From positions 1-64,000 of the forward strand of contig NZ_JBEYXW010000032.1 in assembly GCF_040645195.1 (NCBI RefSeq): a stretch of DNA of 64,000 nucleotides, in the 5' to 3' direction. Shown one piece after another: positions 1 to 8,588 of this stretch. The stretch is from Prauserella_A sp040645195 (GTDB lineage: Bacteria > Actinomycetota > Actinomycetes > Mycobacteriales > Pseudonocardiaceae). Position 1 is the stretch's first letter, and each line of letters starts with the position of its first letter. A program made the translations under genes and the position numbers. The notes under the pieces are model-generated. The model did not search any database and was not told the origin of the DNA. It worked only from the letters and a program-made list of their open reading frames with translations.

Positions 1-82
1 CGGGGAATTATCTGGCCGTCGTCGGGGAGATCCAGGTGGCCACCAGCGGGGAAAACCCCAGGCCGCCCACGGGGAGAAAAGA

Positions 83-1183
83 ATGGCCATTGACATTCTG
101 GATCGGCGACCTGTGGCAGATGTCGCCGTAGTGTGGACGGAACAGAACACTCGTTTCCACGGCCGTGAAGATCCGGACAACACCGCCGTGGCGCCCTATC
201 GAGGTGTCACGGCGGCCTTGACCCGCGCCCGCATCACCTACGTTCCGGTGCACCTCGAAGATCTACGGGACGTTGCGCCGACGGTGCAGGCGATCGTTTT
301 GCCCGATATCGCAGTCATGACAGATGAGCAGTGCGCCTCGGTCGCTGAACTGGTGGAGAACGGCACCTCATTGGTAGCGACCGGCTCGACGGCGCTCAAG
401 GATGCCGACGGCGTCTTTGAGCGAGGCCCCCATCGGCTGGGCGCGACTTTGGGTATCGCAGCGACCGGCATGGCATCCGGAAGCGTGGCGCCGCTCCAGT
501 TCCAGATCGACGACTACAGTCGACATGATTACGTGCGAATCGACCGCACGGGAGGTGTCGGGCACGGCATCGATACGGGTGATCTCGCCGCGCTGCTGGC
601 GGGGTTCGAGGACACCGACCTGCTCCCCCTGGGGGGCCGGTTGGAAGGTGTGGAAGCGTTTAGCGCGGCCGTGGTGGGTACGCATGTCGAGCCGTTCCCG
701 GCGTATCCCCCGGAGTTGGCTTGGTTGCGACCAAGCCCGACCACCAAACCTGTACTTGTGGCTCGCCGAGCCGTGGGTGGTGCTCGGATCGCCTACTCGG
801 CGGCCGACATCGATCGGCTCGCCGGCCGTGAAGGACTGCCCGATCACGTTCGTCTCCTCACCAATATCGTCCGCTGGGCTGTCGGGGAGAACCCAACCCT
901 CGATGTGACCGGGCCAGGCCTGGTGGATTGTCGTCTTTACACCACGCCGGGCGGTCTGGTCCTGCATCTGGTCAGCATCGGGACCACGAGTCCTGTACCC
1001 GGCACCCACGACGAACCTTTGCCGGTCGGACCGTTACGTATACGGATCCGACACCGCGCGGCCATCTCGACCGCTCGTGCCCTGGTTGCGAATCGGGAGC
1101 TACCGGTCGAGAACGACGAGGATGCCGTTGTCATCGATGTACCGCAGATGGGTGTTCATGAAGTGATCGCACTGGTGGACTAA
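83..1183 (+). CDS. beta-galactosidase trimerisation-domain protein, probably a C-terminal part
   Basis: 366 residues from an ATG preceded by GGGGAG at good spacing. The start resembles the segment that follows the TIM barrel in large glycosidase-like proteins with a beta-galactosidase trimerisation domain: VADVAVVWTEQNTRFHG near residue 11, a VPVH strand, then VLPDIAVMTDEQ and a glutamine-amidotransferase-like GTSLVATG turn. Homologues of this type usually carry a catalytic TIM barrel of several hundred residues in front; none is encoded in the 82 bases available. The same frame stays open to the left edge, but those residues (many Arg and Gly) do not look like a barrel end. It may therefore be a stand-alone domain protein, the C-terminal piece of a gene cut by the window, or a frameshifted remnant. 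No catalytic function can be assigned to this part alone. Confidence 0.6.
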   Translation: MAIDILDRRPVADVAVVWTEQNTRFHGREDPDNTAVAPYRGVTAALTRARITYVPVHLEDLRDVAPTVQAIVLPDIAVMTDEQCASVAELVENGTSLVATGSTALKDADGVFERGPHRLGATLGIAATGMASGSVAPLQFQIDDYSRHDYVRIDRTGGVGHGIDTGDLAALLAGFEDTDLLPLGGRLEGVEAFSAAVVGTHVEPFPAYPPELAWLRPSPTTKPVLVARRAVGGARIAYSAADIDRLAGREGLPDHVRLLTNIVRWAVGENPTLDVTGPGLVDCRLYTTPGGLVLHLVSIGTTSPVPGTHDEPLPVGPLRIRIRHRAAISTARALVANRELPVENDEDAVVIDVPQMGVHEVIALVD

Positions 1184-1197
1184 AAACCAACAGCCAA

Positions 1198-1221
1198 CCG
1201 GGTGAGTCACCGCTCACCCGG
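1198..1221 (+). terminator. hairpin terminator after the first gene
   Basis: A perfect 9-bp inverted repeat, CCGGGTGAG and CTCACCCGG around a 6-base loop, begins 14 bases after the TAA stop. There is no T-tract, which is usual for terminators in GC-rich actinobacteria. Confidence 0.6.
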
Positions 1222-2032
1222 AACAGACGGGTCACCATTCGGACCGGTGTCGACAACAATGTCGTCTGCGCGAACCGGAGCTGCTTTCTTGCTTGTACAT
1301 CAGGCAGTGCGTATGAGATGACGCCGCGGTCCCTGAGAGCCGGGGTCTTTCGCTCTTGTCACTGCGTGAAGCGGGCAGAGACAGCCTTCCGTCTCGGGCC
1401 ATCATTGTCTCCGCGGTCGCTCGTGTCCCAGACGCCGAGACGCTCCGCTCGCCGTCAGTGCATGTGGAAAGCGCCGTCGCCTCGGTACCGGTGGTCGTGA
1501 CCGATCACGCTCTACGCCCTGGTCGACATGGAAGCAACGTTGTTCCTCATACCAGGCGCATGGCTGCCGGACGATGGGGCCAACGCCACGGGAGCCGCGC
1601 TTCGGCTTGTGTTCCGACCGAACCCACCATGCCGGCTACAGGTCTCGACGTGGCCGAGTCTGCGCAAGCCTTCGTCGGAGGTACTCACGATTCAACCGGA
1701 GGCGTCGCGACGAAATCTGTTACCAGTCGCACAGATCGGTTGTCTGCATTCGGAGTCGAGCCATGACCAGTCTCGAGCCGAAGGTTCCGCCGTGGCCTAT
1801 GACAAACCACTCCAGGACTGGTCACACCACCACAGGAGCCAGGACCAGCGCGAGCTTGATCTCATCGGCCTCGAGGCTCCGGGCGGACCGCAGACGCGCA
1901 GCTCGCCCAGCACCTGTCGGTCGATCCGTTGCTGTTGGACCCGGCGGGGCACGGCGTCGTAATCCGTGTGAGCCGAACTCTCCCGCGCCCCGCCGAAGCT
2001 GTCACGCTGTCATGAGACTGGTTGCCGGCCCC
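1222..2032. other. 811-bp stretch without a supportable gene
   Basis: Several overlapping open frames of 60-150 codons exist on the plus strand, but all have low-complexity, Arg/Ser/Pro-rich translations, none has a clear ribosome binding site and none matches a family I recognise. It could be decayed coding DNA. No repeat, tRNA or insertion-sequence end was seen. Confidence 0.5.
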
Positions 2033-2956
2033 TCATGAGCCCGGGGTCTGAACGTCACCGACCGACACCCCTGTCAGCTGCTCGTAAATGGTCACGATGG
2101 CGGTCGCGTCCTGGTCCCCCAGCCCTGCAGCGCGCCCCATCTCATAGACCTGGGTGCACGCGGCGTGCAGGAACAACGGGACTGAGTACGCACGTCCGAG
2201 GGCGCCCTCGAGTTCGAGATCCTTGCACGAGATGTCGAGCCGTACACCGTCGAAGTCGCGTTCGATCATGCGGCGTGCGCGGTAGTCGAAGGCCACGCTG
2301 GCGCCAGTCGAGGCAGCGATGACGTCGCGCATCATGGCTGGGTCCAGGCCGGCCTTGACGCCGAGGACCATGCCTTCCATCGCAGCGACTGAATTGATCT
2401 TGTACAGCATGTTGTTGATCAGCTTGAGTACGACGCCGCGCCCGATGGGGCCGACATGCAGAATCTCACTGGTCATCGCGTCGAGCGCCGTACGAGCTCG
2501 GTCCAGTGCGTCGGCGTCACCGCCGACAAACGCGCGCAGGGTGCCCTCCGTTGCGCCCTTGATCATGCCCGAGACGGGGGCGTCGATCATGCGCACCCCG
2601 TCTCCCGCGAGCTGCTCCTGCATGCGAATGACAGCAGTGGGATCGATGGTGCTCATGCAGACCAGCACATCGCCGGCCCGGGCACCGCGTGCGACACCAC
2701 GCTCGCCCAGGACGACGTCCTCGGTCTGCGCCGTCGTGTCGACCATTGTGATCACCACCTCGGCCTGTTCGGCAACGTCAGCTGGATCCTCTGCGACCTG
2801 TCCACCCTGCTCGAGCAGCTGTTGGATGCGAGCGTCGTCGATGTCGTAGCCGACGACCGGCTGCCCCGACCGGAGGATGTTCGCGGCCATGCCGCTGCCC
2901 ATGGCCCCCAGTCCGATAAAACCAACCGTCGCGGGGCGAGCACCGTCTGTCATCAT
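2033..2956 (-). CDS. NAD(P)-dependent 3-hydroxyisobutyrate dehydrogenase-family reductase
   Basis: 307 residues, the usual length for the beta-hydroxyacid dehydrogenase family (3-hydroxyisobutyrate, tartronate semialdehyde and related acids). The N-terminal Rossmann motif VGFIGLGAMGSGMA, the substrate-binding DAPVSG and the catalytic-lysine helix GRGVVLKLINNML are all present. GGAGG precedes a double ATG; the first ATG (2956) is 4 bases and the second 7 bases from it, so 2953 is equally possible. The open frame extends much further upstream, but that part overlaps the amidohydrolase gene and is a shadow. The gene follows the amidohydrolase by 14 bases on the same strand. With hydroxypyruvate isomerase nearby, tartronate semialdehyde reductase activity is a reasonable guess, not a demonstrated one. 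Confidence 0.88.
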   Translation of the reverse strand: MMTDGARPATVGFIGLGAMGSGMAANILRSGQPVVGYDIDDARIQQLLEQGGQVAEDPADVAEQAEVVITMVDTTAQTEDVVLGERGVARGARAGDVLVCMSTIDPTAVIRMQEQLAGDGVRMIDAPVSGMIKGATEGTLRAFVGGDADALDRARTALDAMTSEILHVGPIGRGVVLKLINNMLYKINSVAAMEGMVLGVKAGLDPAMMRDVIAASTGASVAFDYRARRMIERDFDGVRLDISCKDLELEGALGRAYSVPLFLHAACTQVYEMGRAAGLGDQDATAIVTIYEQLTGVSVGDVQTPGS

Positions 2957-2970
2957 TGATCCTCCGGTTG

Positions 2971-4056
2971 TCAGGGCGTCGTGACCTGAGACCCGACACG
3001 CACCGGGTCGTCGATGCGGTACACCCGTTGCGCGGTGCCCGCAAAAACTTGGCGCCGCTCCTCGGGCGAGAAACCTTCGGTGAGACGGCTGAACATGTTC
3101 CAGATCGTGCGGTACGGGATCCCTGCCTTGTCGACTGGGAAGTTGGACGAGACCATGCACCGTTCTGGCCCGAACAATTCCAGGCATGGCTCGAGGTAAG
3201 GCCGCCACAGATCGACCAGCTCGAACGAGGTCGGAGGCCGGTCCGCAAGCTGGAAATCGAAGGTTCCCAGCGACATCAGCAAGCCGCCCAGTTTGATCGT
3301 GACGTTCGGGCAGGCGGCCAGGCGCTGCAGGCCGGCGACGAAGTCTCTGTGCACCTCCGCCAACCGATCGGCATAACTGGAACGTGTGACCGGACTCGCT
3401 GTGTGGATCACGACGATCTGCGCCTCGGGGACCGCCCGCGCGAGTTCGACCACGTCGGAGATCTGAGGGTGAAAGATGCTGGCCTGGAACACGAGTCCGC
3501 GAGCAGCGACCTCCACCAGCCCACGCTGCAGAGCGGGCTCCAGGTAGAGCCCGGGACGGTCGGCGCTCACCGCTCCCTTCACCGCGGGGTCGGGATCCCA
3601 CTTGGCACGGTGTCGGACCCCCCTGAACCTGCCGTTGGCGAGTTCCAGATGGGCGTCGAGAACCTCACCGGCGGCCGCTCCACGCGTCAGGTCGACGTTG
3701 CCCACAATGGCCGCGGCAGCCCGCGTGTCGGTGAAGCAGCCGCTCTCCGCGATCGCAGCCATCCCGACCGCAAACTCGGTCTCCCCCAGGCTGCGCAACC
3801 ACTCCGGTCCGGAACGCCGATACATCGCTCCGCACTCGACGAAGACGGCGGACTCGATGTCATGCCCGGAGGCCTCGACATCGGCGGCGTACTCCTCGAC
3901 GAAGTATCGATACCCGGACTTGTGCATCCACAGGTGGGTGTGAGCGTCGACGATCGGCACCCCGGGACGGAGTGGTGGCTCGTCGAGTGCTCGCGCGAGA
4001 AAGCCGTGGTCCGGTCGCTGCGTGCGCCCGAAGTCGGTCCCTTGCCTCGTCGTCAT
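2971..4056 (-). CDS. amidohydrolase-family (PF04909-type) hydrolase
   Basis: 361 residues from the ATG at 4056; an upstream GTG at 4110 lies inside the predicted operator and is unlikely. Metal-binding HxH is in VDAHTHLW near residue 38, a second histidine in VVIHTASP and the late acidic loop in SSNFPVDKAG, the pattern of amidohydrolase-2 TIM-barrel enzymes such as lactonases and decarboxylases. It leads a two-gene operon with the downstream dehydrogenase and is divergent from the D-2-hydroxyacid dehydrogenase. A lactonase acting on a sugar or hydroxy acid would fit the neighbours; the exact reaction cannot be read from sequence. Confidence 0.82.
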   Translation of the reverse strand: MTTRQGTDFGRTQRPDHGFLARALDEPPLRPGVPIVDAHTHLWMHKSGYRYFVEEYAADVEASGHDIESAVFVECGAMYRRSGPEWLRSLGETEFAVGMAAIAESGCFTDTRAAAAIVGNVDLTRGAAAGEVLDAHLELANGRFRGVRHRAKWDPDPAVKGAVSADRPGLYLEPALQRGLVEVAARGLVFQASIFHPQISDVVELARAVPEAQIVVIHTASPVTRSSYADRLAEVHRDFVAGLQRLAACPNVTIKLGGLLMSLGTFDFQLADRPPTSFELVDLWRPYLEPCLELFGPERCMVSSNFPVDKAGIPYRTIWNMFSRLTEGFSPEERRQVFAGTAQRVYRIDDPVRVGSQVTTP

Positions 4057-4097
4057 ACCTCTACCGCTCCCGGCCCTTATGCGAACTACAGTTGAGC

Positions 4098-4132
4098 TAA
4101 TGTCATACACTAGTGCCCTGCGTGAGTGTCAA
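4098..4132 (-). promoter_or_regulatory. promoter with TAATGTC-type operator before the amidohydrolase
   Basis: TGTCAA at 4127-4132 gives a minus-strand TTGACA -35 box. TAATGTCATACACTA at 4098-4112 matches the perfect cluster A palindrome TAATGT-N3-ACATTA with a single arm mismatch and overlaps the expected -10 region. The site lies between the divergent genes starting at 4056 and 4224. Confidence 0.55.
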
Positions 4133-4223
4133 CCCCGCGCCGCTCGGGTGTGCGCCGTGACGACGCGTGCTGCCGGTCTATGACGCCGGTCCGCCAGTCA
4201 AATGCCAGTTGAGGGGTGTTCAG

Positions 4224-5222
4224 ATGACTATCTCGGATCGAAGTCGTGGCTCCGGCCCCGCGCAACAGCGTGGTGACGACGGCGGCGGCGTGCTGGTCGC
4301 CCTGACGGCGGACGCGTCTCTCGTCACTCGCATCAGGAGCGCGGCCGACGCGGCAACCGTGCAGGTGTACCGCGACCTCGAGTCCATCGACGAGGCACCA
4401 GAGCACGTCGAGGCATTGGTCGGTGTGCGATCGCCATTCGACCCGCGCCCCTGGCCCAGGCTGCGCTGGGTGCACGCCGCAGCAGCGGGAGTCGACAAAC
4501 TGGTCACCGCGGAGATGGCCGCCAGCGGAGCGACCCTCACATCGTCGGCCGGCAACGGAGGTGTGCCGCTCGCCGAGCACGCCCTGATGCTGATGCTGAT
4601 GCTGGATCGCGACGCCCCCCGATGGATGCGCGCGCAGCGCGACCGGCGATGGGACCGCTATCGACACGGCGAGCTCGCCGGACGGTCCGTCGTGATCGTC
4701 GGGATGGGAGCTGCAGGTCAGGCACTCGCTGCGATGGCCGCTGCTTGCCAGATGCGAGTCATAGCCATCACCCGTACCGGCGGCCGGGAGATCCCGGGCG
4801 TCGAGCGCAACGTCCGGGCCAACCAGCTCGCGATCGAAGCCGCAACAGCCGACTTCCTCGTCGTAGCCGCACCGTCGACGACCGCGACACAGGGACTCGT
4901 CGGAACGACCATTCTCGACGCGCTCCCCAGCCATGCCCATGTCGTGTGCGTCTCCCGGGGCGGCATCGTCGACGAGCAGGCACTGGTCGCACGGCTGCAG
5001 GACGGACGTCTGGCCGGAGCCGGGCTGGACGCGTTCGAGACCGAACCCTTACCCGCGGACTCCCCGTTGTGGGCCATGCCGAACGTCGTGGTAACCCCCC
5101 ACAACGGGGCCACCACGGAAGCGACGACCCGCCGCGGCGAGCTGATCCTGATCGACAACATCGAGCGCTTCGTCACTGGACGACCGTTGCGAAACGTGGT
5201 CGATCTCGCCGCCGGCTACTGA
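4224..5222 (+). CDS. D-2-hydroxyacid dehydrogenase, NAD-dependent
   Basis: 332 residues from an ATG 7 bases after GAGGGG. The central Rossmann fingerprint GMGAAG is at residues 160-165, and the catalytic triad of the family is visible as Arg245 (SRGGIVDE), Glu274 (FETEPLP) and His293 (VTPHNG). It belongs to the glyoxylate/hydroxypyruvate reductase-like D-isomer-specific family; the usual GxG after the first strand is GMGAAG as in small GhrA-like members. It is followed 37 bases later by the hydroxypyruvate isomerase gene, so the pair probably interconverts hydroxypyruvate, glycerate or a related 2-oxoacid. The short run LMLMLML near residue 121 comes from a CTGATG triplet repeat inside the gene. 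Confidence 0.88.
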   Translation: MTISDRSRGSGPAQQRGDDGGGVLVALTADASLVTRIRSAADAATVQVYRDLESIDEAPEHVEALVGVRSPFDPRPWPRLRWVHAAAAGVDKLVTAEMAASGATLTSSAGNGGVPLAEHALMLMLMLDRDAPRWMRAQRDRRWDRYRHGELAGRSVVIVGMGAAGQALAAMAAACQMRVIAITRTGGREIPGVERNVRANQLAIEAATADFLVVAAPSTTATQGLVGTTILDALPSHAHVVCVSRGGIVDEQALVARLQDGRLAGAGLDAFETEPLPADSPLWAMPNVVVTPHNGATTEATTRRGELILIDNIERFVTGRPLRNVVDLAAGY

Positions 5223-5259
5223 GTCCGCCCACTTCCCCAGCCACCGAGCAAGGACACAC

Positions 5260-6066
5260 ATGACACTGCAATACCGCGGTCTGCCCCTGAGCGCCAATGT
5301 CTCGATCCTGTTCGCCGAGATGCCCTACGCACAGCGATTCACGGCTGCCCGGGCCGCGGGGTTCACCGCGGTCGAGACATGGTGGCCCTTCGGAGAACCG
5401 GACCCGGACGAAGAGAAGGTCGACGAGTTCCTGGCGCTATTGGACGTCAACGGTGTCCGCCTGACCGGACTGAACTTCTGGGCCGGAGACATGGCAGCCG
5501 GCGACCGCGGGATGGTTTCTCACCCCGACCGCCACGACGAGCTCCGAGCCAACATCGCTCGAGTCGCAATGATCGGTGAACGCACCGGTTGTGCCAAATT
5601 CAACCTGCTGCACGGTGCCATCCCACCGCAGGAACGGTCGGAGGACAGACACCGCGCCATCGTGGATGTCTACCGCGAGGCCGTCGACGCCGTCTCAGGC
5701 GCGGGTAAAGTCCTGGTGGAGCCCCTCGCGCGGGAGCTCAACGGCGATTACCCGCTGGAGACAGCGCAGGATGCCGCCAGCCTGGTAGCAGATATCGATC
5801 GGGGATCGAATGCGGCACTGCTGTTCGACACGTTCCACCTCGGACACAACGAAGACGATCTGATCGTGCTGGCCCGACAGCACGGTCCTGTAACCGGGCA
5901 CGTCCAGATCGCCGACGACCCCGGCCGGGCGGAGCCCAGCTCCGGAGCACTGCCACTGGCGGAATGCGTGGACACGCTGGCCGCCGCCGGATACGACGAT
6001 TGGATCGGAGTGGAATACCGGGCCAGCACCTCCCACTCCGAGGATTCCCTCGGTTGGGTCGACTGA
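5260..6066 (+). CDS. hyi: hydroxypyruvate isomerase-like TIM-barrel protein
   Basis: 268 residues, the normal length. The opening LSANVSILFAE, the FNLLHG strand near residue 114, Glu154 in VEPLAR, FDTFHL near 189 and HVQIADDPGRAEPSSG near 214, with Glu252 in VEYRAS, follow the Hyi family pattern; the two glutamates correspond to the paired catalytic acids. An AAGGA-type site (GCAAGGACACACATG) supports the start. The gene forms a pair with the D-2-hydroxyacid dehydrogenase upstream. Substrate could be hydroxypyruvate/tartronate semialdehyde or a related ketose acid. Confidence 0.87.
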   Translation: MTLQYRGLPLSANVSILFAEMPYAQRFTAARAAGFTAVETWWPFGEPDPDEEKVDEFLALLDVNGVRLTGLNFWAGDMAAGDRGMVSHPDRHDELRANIARVAMIGERTGCAKFNLLHGAIPPQERSEDRHRAIVDVYREAVDAVSGAGKVLVEPLARELNGDYPLETAQDAASLVADIDRGSNAALLFDTFHLGHNEDDLIVLARQHGPVTGHVQIADDPGRAEPSSGALPLAECVDTLAAAGYDDWIGVEYRASTSHSEDSLGWVD

Positions 6067-6801
6067 CCATGCGGGCGGACATGAACCGGCAGCGGTGGGT
6101 GTGACCGCTGTCTACCGCAACCTCGACTGGCGAGGTGCCTGTCGCGCAACAGTCTAGCCCATTGCTGCCGACGCCGGCCCGGCCGCAATGGTGGCCCGAT
6201 GAACGAGATCAGGTCTTGCAGTAGCCGCTGCGAGGTGTCCCACCACGTCCGGCGCAAGCCCTACCTGCGGCCCCCATCCACAGGCATGCTTACGCACCAG
6301 GCAGACTCAGATACACCCTGACAGAGCTCGACAAGACCACTGGGTTCGTCATCGGCCGCGACAAGCCCCGCACCGAAACCATTACCCGAACCGTCCGAAA
6401 GCGTCATCGTCACGGTGTGAAGCAGCAGGTCCGGGCGCATAGACGAAGTCAGTTGCCGGGCAGCGCCGGCGCAGCTCTTGCCACGCTCTCCCACCGGTGC
6501 GGGCGCTCGGGGCCTCCTGCACGTCTTGTTGTCGCCCATGAGTCAATCGGCCTGTCTGGTGGCGCGGCAGATCGCCGGACGTACGTACGCACGCACTCCG
6601 CAACCCGACAGCGGGACGACTACCGACACAGCGCCGCGATGAGGGCGTGAACGCGGTCCCCTCCCGCGTCCGCCCGGGAGAATCAGGAGCGGCCGAGCGC
6701 GCGAGCCAGCCAGTCAGCACCCGTATTCCTCCGCCTCGACGATCACCGGAGGCGAGATGTGGCCGAGGCAGCGGACCGGTGACCGTCGTGGCTCACACGT
6801 C
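6067..6801. other. 735-bp stretch without a supportable gene
   Basis: It lies between convergent transcription units. Open frames of up to 112 codons occur on both strands, but their translations are Arg-rich with no recognisable domain and no ribosome binding site. No terminator-like hairpin of convincing strength was found by eye. It may be a degraded gene or the scar of a rearrangement joining the hydroxy-acid module to cluster A. Confidence 0.5.
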
Positions 6802-7815
6802 TCAGCCGCTCGCCACGAGCGCCAGGGCGGTCGCTCGCGCGACTCCGGTGGAGCCCACAGCTGCTCGCAACGACACCGCGTCGCGCAGCAGCCGCTCGGC
6901 CGGGTACTCGCTGAGGTACCCGTACCCGCCGTGCGACTGAACGGCGAGACCCGCGACGACGACGGCCGTGTCGCAGGCCCCCATCAGGGAGGACGCGGTC
7001 TGGACCGGATCGCGCGGATCCGCGCCCAGCACGGTCGCCAGAGCCGCGGTCGAGGCCCGCACCTGCTCGTGCAACGCCGCCCGTACGGTCGGCAGGGCCG
7101 TCAGCGGCCCGCCGAACTGCTGCCGTTCCCCCGCGTAGGTGAGCGCGCCGTCGGCGGCCGCCCCGGCCAGTCCGGCGGCCGTGGCCGCGGCGCCCAGCGC
7201 CAGGCGCGCCCGGGCACCGTGCGGGGCACCCGGCACGCGGATCGCGCGATCGGTGTCCACCGTCATGCGGCAGGTCCGTGCGCCGCCGAGGCCCGTCCGC
7301 CGGACCGGCTCCACCGCACCACCGGCTGGCAGGACGAGCATGTTGTCCTCGTCGAGAACGAGGACAACGGGATCGGCGCCTGCCGGGTCGACCCGTTCGA
7401 TGACACCGGTCACAGTCGACCCGTCGACCTGCAGGTCGACGTGGTCGCCGGAGAACTCCACGACGGCGACGGCCGCGGTTCCCGCGTGCACACCGGCCAC
7501 GAGATCGGCGAACCGTTCGTCCGTGCCAAGAACCTCGACGGCGGCGTGCGCCTGGGCGGACGCCCACCCTAGTGCGGGCCAGATCCGGCCCAGGCGCTCC
7601 AGGACCAGCAGATGCACGGGCAGGGTGGCGCCACCGCCGCCCAGCGCCTCCGGGACACCGACCGTCCACAGGCCCAGGTCGGCGAGTTCGGCCCGGGCCC
7701 CGGCCACGGTTTCGGTGTCCCGGTCGTCGAGCGGCTCACGCCCGCCGAGCAGGTCGTCGAGCAGGGCGAGCACGTCCCGCTGGTCGTCGTCGAGGACGGG
7801 GCCCCGCCAAGTCAC
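6802..7815 (-). CDS. degenerate acyl-CoA dehydrogenase-like protein
   Basis: 337 residues from a GTG that overlaps the preceding stop (GTGA). The C-terminal half carries the flavin-contacting signatures RQQFGG and SHGGYGYLSEYP-ERLLRD of acyl-CoA dehydrogenases. The segment that should contain the catalytic glutamate (IYEGTNE in typical members) reads AAVGSTG, and the alternative isovaleryl-type glutamate position is also not acidic. The N-terminal helical domain is short; typical members are about 380-400 residues. It is the last gene of a seven-gene operon that also encodes a full-length member. The likely role is a structural or FAD-binding partner in a heteromeric dehydrogenase, as known for paired actinobacterial FadE subunits; a non-functional paralogue is the alternative. 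Confidence 0.8.
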   Translation of the reverse strand: MTWRGPVLDDDQRDVLALLDDLLGGREPLDDRDTETVAGARAELADLGLWTVGVPEALGGGGATLPVHLLVLERLGRIWPALGWASAQAHAAVEVLGTDERFADLVAGVHAGTAAVAVVEFSGDHVDLQVDGSTVTGVIERVDPAGADPVVLVLDEDNMLVLPAGGAVEPVRRTGLGGARTCRMTVDTDRAIRVPGAPHGARARLALGAAATAAGLAGAAADGALTYAGERQQFGGPLTALPTVRAALHEQVRASTAALATVLGADPRDPVQTASSLMGACDTAVVVAGLAVQSHGGYGYLSEYPAERLLRDAVSLRAAVGSTGVARATALALVASG

Positions 7816-8588
7816 TGCCAGAACCTCTCGGGCTTGGAGTCCCGACGCTCCCCGAACGACTCGGAGAGCTCGTGCGCCTCCGCGGTCCGCAGGTACAGCG
7901 AGAGCTGCTGGTCGTGGGCCATCCGGGCCTGGCCAGAGACCCCGTTGTGCCGGGCGGAGAACGCACCTTTCAACGCGCCGACGGCCATCGGGCTGCGCGA
8001 GCAGATTGTCCGTGCCACCTCGGCTGCACGCGTCACCGCCTCCCCCGTCGGGACCACCTCGTTGACCAGCCCCATGGCGAGAGCCTCGGTCGCGCCGTAC
8101 TTGTTGTTGAGGTACCACATCTCCTTGGCGCGCTTGCGCCCAATGGTGTCCTCGAGGTACCAGGTCCCGTATCCGGCGTCGAAGCTGCCCACCATCGGTC
8201 CAACCTGCCGGAAGACCGCGTTCTCCGCGGCGATGCTGAGGTCGCACACGTTGTGCAGGACGTTACCGCCGCCCACGGCGAAGCCGTTCACCGCGGCGAT
8301 CACCGGCTTGGGGATAGTGTCGATGGCCTGGTAGACGTCGATGATCGGCAGGACCTGCGACTGGTCGAGCGAGGTCACGGGGTCGTGCTCGCCACCGATG
8401 CAGAAGAACTTGTCGCCGGTTCCGGTCAGCACCGCGGCCCGCAGCTCGGGATCGAGCCGGAACCGCTGCAGTGCGTCGAAGAGCTCAAGGCAGGTCTGGT
8501 GGCGGAACTTGTTGCCCGCCTCGGGCCGGTCGATCGTGATGGTCAGGACCGCCCCGTCCCGGGTCGTCGTGACGTCGTCGTAGCTCAT
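7812..8588 (-). CDS. MenB/BadI-like crotonase, predicted ring-opening hydrolase
   Basis: 258 residues; ATG overlaps the upstream stop as ATGA. The oxyanion turn AVGGGNVLH is at residues 104-112, and the stretch VGPMVGSFDAGYG with Asp137 matches the MenB (dihydroxynaphthoyl-CoA synthase) and BadI (2-ketocyclohexanecarboxyl-CoA hydrolase) subgroup rather than ordinary enoyl-CoA hydratases, whose two catalytic glutamates are absent. No other menaquinone gene is nearby, and the operon supplies hydratase, dehydrogenase and SDR steps like those that precede BadI in Rhodopseudomonas. Hydrolytic opening of a cyclic beta-ketoacyl-CoA is therefore inferred. Confidence 0.85.
   Translation of the reverse strand: MSYDDVTTTRDGAVLTITIDRPEAGNKFRHQTCLELFDALQRFRLDPELRAAVLTGTGDKFFCIGGEHDPVTSLDQSQVLPIIDVYQAIDTIPKPVIAAVNGFAVGGGNVLHNVCDLSIAAENAVFRQVGPMVGSFDAGYGTWYLEDTIGRKRAKEMWYLNNKYGATEALAMGLVNEVVPTGEAVTRAAEVARTICSRSPMAVGALKGAFSARHNGVSGQARMAHDQQLSLYLRTAEAHELSESFGERRDSKPERFWQ

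Noticed and set aside
2957..3601. N-terminal extension of the dehydrogenase frame
   Set aside because: It overlaps the amidohydrolase in another frame; GGAGG and the Rossmann start fix the true start at 2953-2956.
4586..4608. CTGATG triplet repeat
   Set aside because: Encodes a short Leu-Met run inside the D-2-hydroxyacid dehydrogenase; no sign of function as a DNA repeat.
7812..8588. Annotation as menaquinone enzyme MenB
   Set aside because: Sequence motifs fit MenB, but no other menaquinone gene is near and the operon is catabolic, so a BadI-like role is preferred. The same applies to 58676-59476.
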